NCBI GenBank assembly: GCA_003150315.1 | Contig: QAML01000002.1 | Span: forward strand, 27,374 to 91,373 | Length of the DNA: 64,000 nucleotides | Reading direction: 5' to 3' | Source: Prevotellaceae bacterium | Lineage (GTDB): Bacteria; Bacteroidota; Bacteroidia; Bacteroidales; Bacteroidaceae | Shown here: in pieces, positions 59,284 to 64,000 of the stretch | Numbering within the stretch: the stretch's first letter is position 1 | Layout: the number at the start of each line of letters is the position of its first letter | Translations under genes and position numbers: made by a program | Notes under the pieces: model-generated | What the model saw: only the letters and a program-made list of their open reading frames with translations | Database searches by the model: none | Told to the model about the DNA's origin: nothing

Positions 59284-62040
59284 ATGAATCTACAATTTTT
59301 CAAACGTGCGGGCATAATGGCATCAACGCTTGTGGCTCTTGCTGCATACGGTCAGATTACCCCCGAAAACCTGAGGGTTGAACAGTTGAACGATAATATT
59401 CTCATCAATACCCCGAAATCGGCGGACGAAAACCCGAGGTTTTCGTGGATTAACAAGGCTGCTGCCGGCACCATGGGCGAAGTGCAGAAAGCTTATCGCA
59501 TTTGTGTTGCCACATCTCCCGAAGCGTTAAGCTCGGGTAAGGTCGACGTTTGGGACAGTAAGAAAGTAAAATCCGCAGATTCGTATCTCGTGAACTACAA
59601 AGGCGGGAAGCTCAACGAGGCAACCGACTATTACTGGCGCGTAATGGTGTGGAACGGTAAGGGAAAGGCTTCGAAATGGAGCCAAACTCAAAAGTTCACC
59701 ACCGGAATAGATTCATGGAAAGCTAAATGGATAGGTGCGCCGTGGCAGAACGAAGAACCGCAGCTCGATCTCAAAACAGGACACTGCAATCCCGAATTTC
59801 CGGCTGTGCCTTACCTGCGCAAGGGGTTCGATGTAAAGTCGGGCATACGCTCCGCCAAAGCTTATGTAACCGGTTTGGGTTATTTCGAATTCTTTCTCAA
59901 TGGCAAGAAAGTGGGCAACGACCTTCTTGTGCCCAATTTCACCAACTACACGTCGCGTCCCAATCTTAAATATCGCCGTGGCATATCGCTCGACGAGAAA
60001 TCTTCGGGATTCCGCGTGTCATATTTGCAATACGATATAACAAAACTATTGCGCTCCGGCAGGAATGCCGCAGGCGCAATGGTGGCTTCGGGATATTTCG
60101 ACACGCGAGTGGACAGACTCGGTGCGTTCGGCTCTCCGCGTTTCATTTGCCAGATTGAAATAACCTATGACGACGGTTCGAAACAAACAATTGTGAGCGA
60201 CCCCACGTGGAAAGCCCGTAAGAGCGGCGTGGTTCACTGTGATATTTACGACGGCGAGCGTTATGATGCCCGTCAGGAGGTGAGCGGATGGTGTAATGCC
60301 GATTTCGACGACAGTTCGTGGCAGAATGCCGTGGAAAGAAAAGCACCCGACGGAAAACTCGTGGCTTTCGACACTAATCCCGACCGTATAACCGAGACGC
60401 TGAACCCCGTTGCCTTCAAAAGCAATCCCGACGGAAGCTGCACAATAGACTTCGGCGAAATGATTTCGGGACATGTGCGTTTGAAAAACATTGTGGGCGA
60501 AAAGGACAAAACCATCAAGATTAAATATGAAAGCGTTTACTCCCAGGAAGTAAGCTACACGTTCAAGGACAGTTCCCCCGTGGATTATGCGCCACAGTTC
60601 ACGTGGTACGTCTTCAGGTATGTAACCGTTACGGGATTCACCCCCACAGCCGACCAGATAGTTGCCGAAGCCGTCAATACGGACATGAAAGTAAATTCGG
60701 AGTTCACAACTTCAAACGAACTGTTCAACCGCATAAACAAAGTATGGCAGCGCACCGAAAAGGACAATATTCATAGCGGCGTGGAGAGTGATTGTCCCCA
60801 CCGCGAGCGAATACCTTACACTGGCGACGGACAAGCAGTTTGCTCCACGGTGATGCACAATTTCGACGGAGCCGCTTTCTTCCGCAGCTGGTTCAATTCC
60901 ATGCGCGATTCTCAGGATAAAGAAACGGGATATGTGCCCAATTCCGCTCCATGGTGCCCTGGTGCCGGCGGCGGAGTGGCTTGGGGTGCCGCCATGAGCA
61001 TCATGCCGTGGGAATATTACATGAATTATGGCGACAAGAAGGTGATTGCCGAAAACTATAACGCTTCGAAACGCCAAATAGACTATATGCTGACGTGGGT
61101 AAAACCCGACGGAACAATGCATCAAAGCCGAAAGAATGCAATTGACAACGGAGATTGCTACTGGATGAACCTTGGTGATTGGGTTCCTCCCTATAAATTC
61201 CCGGGCGATGACAAAGTTCATACTTACATGCTCTGGCGTTGTGCCGACAGAATGAGCAAAATGGCGAAAGTAATGGGTAACGATGCCGACGAAAAGCATT
61301 ACCGCGACCTCGCCGACAAAACAAGGGATGCTTACGACAAAGTTTATTTCGAGAACGACACTCTTGGCTACGGCGATTTCGGTTGCAATTCTTTCGCTGT
61401 TGAGATGGGGCTTGCCGAAAAGCGTCCCGAACTGAAAAAGATACTTGCCGATGAAATCGGTGTCAGATATAAGGGACACTTGAACTGCGGCTACATTGCC
61501 CTGGAAGTGCTTTTCGAAGGATTGGCAAAGGTTGGCGCAAACAACATAGCCTATGCCGCCATGAATCAAACCGACTTCCCCTCGTTCGGATACATGCTCA
61601 AAAACGGTGCAACCACACTTTGGGAACAGTTTGACGGACAGAATTCCGAAAATCACCCGTTCCTCGGTTGCTGTCTCACTTGGTTTTATCGCCAGCTCGC
61701 AGGTGTTAATTCCGATCCCGAGTCTCCGGCTTACAAACATCTTATTGTGCGTCCCGTGCTTGCCGACAGCCTCGAAAGCGTAACCTATTCGAAAATGTCG
61801 CCATACGGACGTGTTTCGAGCAATGTCAGTCATAATTCCGACCGTGTGCGCATAATTGTCGACGTACCTGTGGGTTCAAACGCCACCATATACGTTCCCG
61901 CTGCCGGCATGCCGAATCTTACGGTCAACGGACAGCCTGCCGCAAAAATCAAAGGCGTTACATCTGCCAAGAAAACCGCAGAGGGCTTCACAGTAAACGT
62001 AAAACAGGGACACTACGAACTGATTGCGTCTAAAAAATAA
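59284..62040 (+). CDS. Secreted GH78 alpha-L-rhamnosidase
   Basis: This protein has 918 residues with a signal peptide (ALAAYGQ). It shows the usual GH78 order: N-terminal fibronectin-like domain (about 25-140), carbohydrate-binding beta domains (about 150-390; YVTGLGYFEFFLNGKKVG, RWNIYDGERYDAR-like), a six-hairpin (alpha/alpha)6 barrel (about 470-800) and a C-terminal beta domain. The acid region reads ESDCPHRERIPYTGDGQ, and the second catalytic Glu is in NGATTLWEQFDG. It releases alpha-L-rhamnose from plant or bacterial polysaccharide. It is a stand-alone gene with a full promoter; no SusCD pair is nearby. Confidence 0.95.
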   Translation: MNLQFFKRAGIMASTLVALAAYGQITPENLRVEQLNDNILINTPKSADENPRFSWINKAAAGTMGEVQKAYRICVATSPEALSSGKVDVWDSKKVKSADSYLVNYKGGKLNEATDYYWRVMVWNGKGKASKWSQTQKFTTGIDSWKAKWIGAPWQNEEPQLDLKTGHCNPEFPAVPYLRKGFDVKSGIRSAKAYVTGLGYFEFFLNGKKVGNDLLVPNFTNYTSRPNLKYRRGISLDEKSSGFRVSYLQYDITKLLRSGRNAAGAMVASGYFDTRVDRLGAFGSPRFICQIEITYDDGSKQTIVSDPTWKARKSGVVHCDIYDGERYDARQEVSGWCNADFDDSSWQNAVERKAPDGKLVAFDTNPDRITETLNPVAFKSNPDGSCTIDFGEMISGHVRLKNIVGEKDKTIKIKYESVYSQEVSYTFKDSSPVDYAPQFTWYVFRYVTVTGFTPTADQIVAEAVNTDMKVNSEFTTSNELFNRINKVWQRTEKDNIHSGVESDCPHRERIPYTGDGQAVCSTVMHNFDGAAFFRSWFNSMRDSQDKETGYVPNSAPWCPGAGGGVAWGAAMSIMPWEYYMNYGDKKVIAENYNASKRQIDYMLTWVKPDGTMHQSRKNAIDNGDCYWMNLGDWVPPYKFPGDDKVHTYMLWRCADRMSKMAKVMGNDADEKHYRDLADKTRDAYDKVYFENDTLGYGDFGCNSFAVEMGLAEKRPELKKILADEIGVRYKGHLNCGYIALEVLFEGLAKVGANNIAYAAMNQTDFPSFGYMLKNGATTLWEQFDGQNSENHPFLGCCLTWFYRQLAGVNSDPESPAYKHLIVRPVLADSLESVTYSKMSPYGRVSSNVSHNSDRVRIIVDVPVGSNATIYVPAAGMPNLTVNGQPAAKIKGVTSAKKTAEGFTVNVKQGHYELIASKK

Positions 62041-62097
62041 GGATTTGCGGCCCGGTGAGAGGCTTGTCCTGCACAAAGTCGCGCAAACACATACGAA

Positions 62098-62964
62098 ATG
62101 AAGGGACTTGTTCCTTATACATTGAATCTTGGCGGCTCGCTGATGAATCTCGGCGAGCCGCAAGTAATGGGTATTCTCAACGTAACTCCCGATTCTTTTT
62201 ACGAAAAGTCGAGAACTTTTGACGAGGATGCCATTCTGCGCCGCGCCAAACAGATAGCCGGCGAGGGCGGAAGCATTATAGACATCGGAGCTTACTCCAC
62301 GCGCCCCGGCTCTGCCGATGTTGACGAATCCGAAGAGATGTCGCGCCTGCGCCGTGCGCTCTCAGTTGTAAGAAAAGCCGTTCCGGGAATGCCCGTGAGC
62401 ATAGATACTTTTCGCGCCGACGTTGCAAAAATGTGCGTTGAGGAATATGGCGCGGAAATAATCAACGATGTTTCGGGCGGTGAGGGCGACAAGCGCATGT
62501 TTTCCACGGTTGCCCGGCTCGGAGTGCCTTATATATTAATGCACATCGGAGGCAGCATCGACAACATGCACTCCGACGCACCGCTTACCTCGCATGCCGA
62601 TGCCGAAGTGCCCTACATGCAGAGTGTCGTCTCGTTTCTCACCGAACGAATCAACCGGTTGCACGCTCTCGGGGCAAAAGACATAATCATTGACCCGGGA
62701 TACGGTTTCGGTAAATCCTTGCAACAAAACTACGAACTGCTCAACAGGCTCGAAGACCTCAAGGTGTGGCAACTGCCGCTGCTTGTGGGCGTGTCGCGAA
62801 AGTCAATGATTTACAAATTGCTCGACACCGACTCTTCGCAAGCCCTTAACGGAACCACGGTGTGCAATACCATAGCCCTCATGAAGGGTGCGTCCATTCT
62901 CAGGGTGCACGACGTGAGGGCGGCAGTGGAAGCCGTGAAAATAGTAAAGCAAACACTTCTCTAA
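62098..62964 (+). CDS. folP: Dihydropteroate synthase
   Basis: This is a 288-residue TIM-barrel enzyme joining pABA and the pterin pyrophosphate in folate synthesis; target of sulfonamides. The signatures are MGILNVTPDSFYEKS, IIDIGAYSTRPGS, VSIDTFRADVA, INDVSGG, IIDPGYGFGKS and VGVSRKSMIYKLL. It lies 57 bases after the GH78 gene and 13 bases before the cdaA gene; the folP-cdaA pairing is frequent in Bacteroidota and Firmicutes-like genomes carry cdaA with glmM instead. Confidence 0.96.
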   Translation: MKGLVPYTLNLGGSLMNLGEPQVMGILNVTPDSFYEKSRTFDEDAILRRAKQIAGEGGSIIDIGAYSTRPGSADVDESEEMSRLRRALSVVRKAVPGMPVSIDTFRADVAKMCVEEYGAEIINDVSGGEGDKRMFSTVARLGVPYILMHIGGSIDNMHSDAPLTSHADAEVPYMQSVVSFLTERINRLHALGAKDIIIDPGYGFGKSLQQNYELLNRLEDLKVWQLPLLVGVSRKSMIYKLLDTDSSQALNGTTVCNTIALMKGASILRVHDVRAAVEAVKIVKQTLL

Positions 62965-62977
62965 ACATACCGCGCCA

Positions 62978-63748
62978 ATGCTCTCGTTCTCTGTAAAAGA
63001 CATAATAGATATACTGCTGGTGGCAATGCTGCTCTTTTATATTTACCGCTTAATGAAAGAGTCGCGCTCCGGAAACATCTTCATGGGAATACTCGTGTTC
63101 ATAATAATGTGGATATTCGTTTCGAAGATTTTCAACATGAGTCTCCTCGGCTCCATAATGGACAAAGCCGTGAACATTGGTGCCATTGCACTCATCATAA
63201 TCTTTCAGGAAGACATCCGTAACTTCTTCTCCTCGCTCGGAACCCAGCACTCCATAGGCAAGATAGTCCACTTTTTTTCGCGACCCTCCCAAGACGCCAA
63301 TATAGTAAGCGAAAACAGCATCATTCCAGTTGTCAGGGCGTGCATGTCCATGAGCGCGCAAAAAGTAGGGGCTCTCATAGTCTACGAACGCTACATAGGG
63401 CTTGGCGACATTGAAAAAACGGGTGAGATAATAGACGCGGAAATTAAGCAACGCCTCATAGAAAACATTTTTTTCAAGAACAGTCCGCTCCACGACGGAG
63501 CCATGATAATTTCCCACCATCGCATTGCGTCGGCAGGCTGCATTCTTCCCGTTTCTCACGACGAAGATATTCCGCGCAACCTCGGTCTGCGCCACCGTGC
63601 CGCAATGGGCATAACCCAGAAGAGCGATGCGCTTGCCATAACGGTATCCGAAGAGACGGGCGGCATTTCCGTGGCGTATAACGGCAAATTTCATCTTAAT
63701 CTCACGGGCGAGGAACTCGAAAGAATACTCACCGAAATGGTGGCATAA
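62978..63748 (+). CDS. cdaA: Diadenylate cyclase CdaA (c-di-AMP synthase)
   Basis: This is a 256-residue membrane enzyme making c-di-AMP from two ATP. Three N-terminal membrane helices (about 8-80) are followed by a DAC domain with the catalytic motif NSPLHDGAMII (DGA) and the RHR motif GLRHRAAMG. The signalling nucleotide controls potassium and osmotic balance and cell-wall state. No CdaR-type regulator or GlmM is adjacent, unlike in Firmicutes. It forms a pair with folP and is followed by a hairpin at 63759 and repeat copy 10. Confidence 0.96.
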   Translation: MLSFSVKDIIDILLVAMLLFYIYRLMKESRSGNIFMGILVFIIMWIFVSKIFNMSLLGSIMDKAVNIGAIALIIIFQEDIRNFFSSLGTQHSIGKIVHFFSRPSQDANIVSENSIIPVVRACMSMSAQKVGALIVYERYIGLGDIEKTGEIIDAEIKQRLIENIFFKNSPLHDGAMIISHHRIASAGCILPVSHDEDIPRNLGLRHRAAMGITQKSDALAITVSEETGGISVAYNGKFHLNLTGEELERILTEMVA

Positions 63749-63758
63749 TCCTCACCGG

Positions 63759-63782
63759 CAAACACATACAGGTATGTGTTTG
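63759..63782 (+). terminator. Hairpin after cdaA, possible terminator
   Basis: CAAACACATA (63759-63768) pairs with TATGTGTTTG (63773-63782) around a 4-base loop. There is no good T run, so termination is uncertain. The stretch 63783-63914 shows nothing else. Confidence 0.45.
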
Positions 63783-63914
63783 TGCGGTTTATGCTTCCCT
63801 CCGCTGTGTGCTGCTCCTTTTTGCGCCGCAAACGCATGATTTGTGAATATTCCGCCTGTTCTTGCAGAAAATCATGCCTGCGTGTCCAAGCGATAACCAC
63901 ACATTTTTCGGTTT

Positions 63915-64000
63915 CTGTAAGTTGTTGATAATCAGATGTCTATTTTGGCGAAAAATACAAGGCACTTATTTTAAAATAAGTGCCTTGTATTTTAAAATAT
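63915..64000 (-). repeat. Intergenic 21-bp-period palindromic element, copy 10 (cut by window end)
   Basis: This reverse copy has the end box GTAAGTTGTTGATAATCAG at 63917, units B and B' as a perfect 42-base palindrome (63952-63993), and then the start of a further unit where the window stops. Confidence 0.88.

Noticed and set aside
60712-61833. 373-codon frame antisense to the GH78 gene
   Set aside because: Complementary to the conserved catalytic barrel; no independent start signal or family resemblance.
7121-64000. Simple rho-independent terminators as the explanation for the 21-bp-period elements
   Set aside because: Copies also lie between divergent genes where no terminator is needed, several genes have separate GC-rich terminators, and the conserved directional end box is unrelated to termination.

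Overview
The window is a chromosomal segment of a Bacteroidales bacterium (phylum Bacteroidota). The evidence is the recurrent TAnnTTTG minus-7 promoter element, sometimes with TTTG 19-21 bases upstream; weak Shine-Dalgarno sites; secreted proteins with type IX-secretion-like C-terminal tails; many exported glycosidases; and gene orders usual for this group (PII-amt, DPP III-alkylation repair-Fur-like-purA, dapB-lepB-lepB2-wbqC, folP-cdaA). The family cannot be fixed from the sequence alone. I see no rRNA, tRNA, CRISPR array, prophage or intact insertion sequence.

Layout. 1-1.2 kb: a decayed gene end and a HigBA toxin-antitoxin pair. 1.7-4.2 kb: a lipoprotein/beta-barrel pair and a convergent secreted TIM-barrel hydrolase. 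4.5-7 kb: nitrogen module (PII, ammonium channel, outer-membrane barrel). 7.4-11.1 kb: metA, a U32 rRNA-hydroxylase-type protein and a membrane zinc-ribbon lipoprotein. 11.4-15.1 kb: a C69 dipeptidase and three exported redox-type proteins (flavodoxin, ABM monooxygenase, CMD-cupin). 15.8-25 kb: ABC-F ATPase, M13 peptidase, a nucleotidyltransferase fused to an aminotransferase-like domain that lacks its PLP lysine, a duplicated-domain surface protein, and nagA. 25.7-34.9 kb: a carbohydrate cluster (GH2 beta-galactosidase with discoidin domain, a ricin-like secreted protein, a sialate O-acetylesterase, and a three-barrel GH5-like protein with two dead barrels). 35.4-42.7 kb: sugar nucleotidyltransferase, DPP III, DNA alkylation repair, Fur-like regulator, purA and a two-nuclease-domain protein. 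43-51.3 kb: signal peptidase operon with dapB, C_GCAxxG protein, secreted esterase, MFS transporter and a GH127 remnant. 51.4-55.5 kb: the Phe/Tyr operon. 55.6-63.7 kb: DUF5606-like protein, DUF1080-PHP lipoprotein, patB, GH78 rhamnosidase, folP and cdaA.

Two features stand out. First, the Phe/Tyr operon (pheA, aminotransferase, DAHP synthase-chorismate mutase, tyrA) is preceded by a consensus promoter, a 26-codon leader peptide dense in Phe and Tyr codons, and an intrinsic terminator whose 5' arm can pair instead with a 9-base segment inside the leader peptide gene. This is a complete ribosome-mediated attenuator matched to both products of the operon. Second, ten copies of an intergenic element are scattered through the window. 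Each is built from 13-bp units (TACAAGCCATATA or TACAAGGCACTTA and their complements) joined by TTTTAAAA on an exact 21-bp period, often as a 42-bp perfect palindrome. Each copy has a distinct arm at one end and a conserved box at the other, so the copies are directional.

A third theme is enzyme folds that have lost catalytic residues: the aminotransferase domain, two of the three GH5-like barrels, a signal peptidase paralogue, a truncated GH127 protein and a Fur-like protein without its sensing site.
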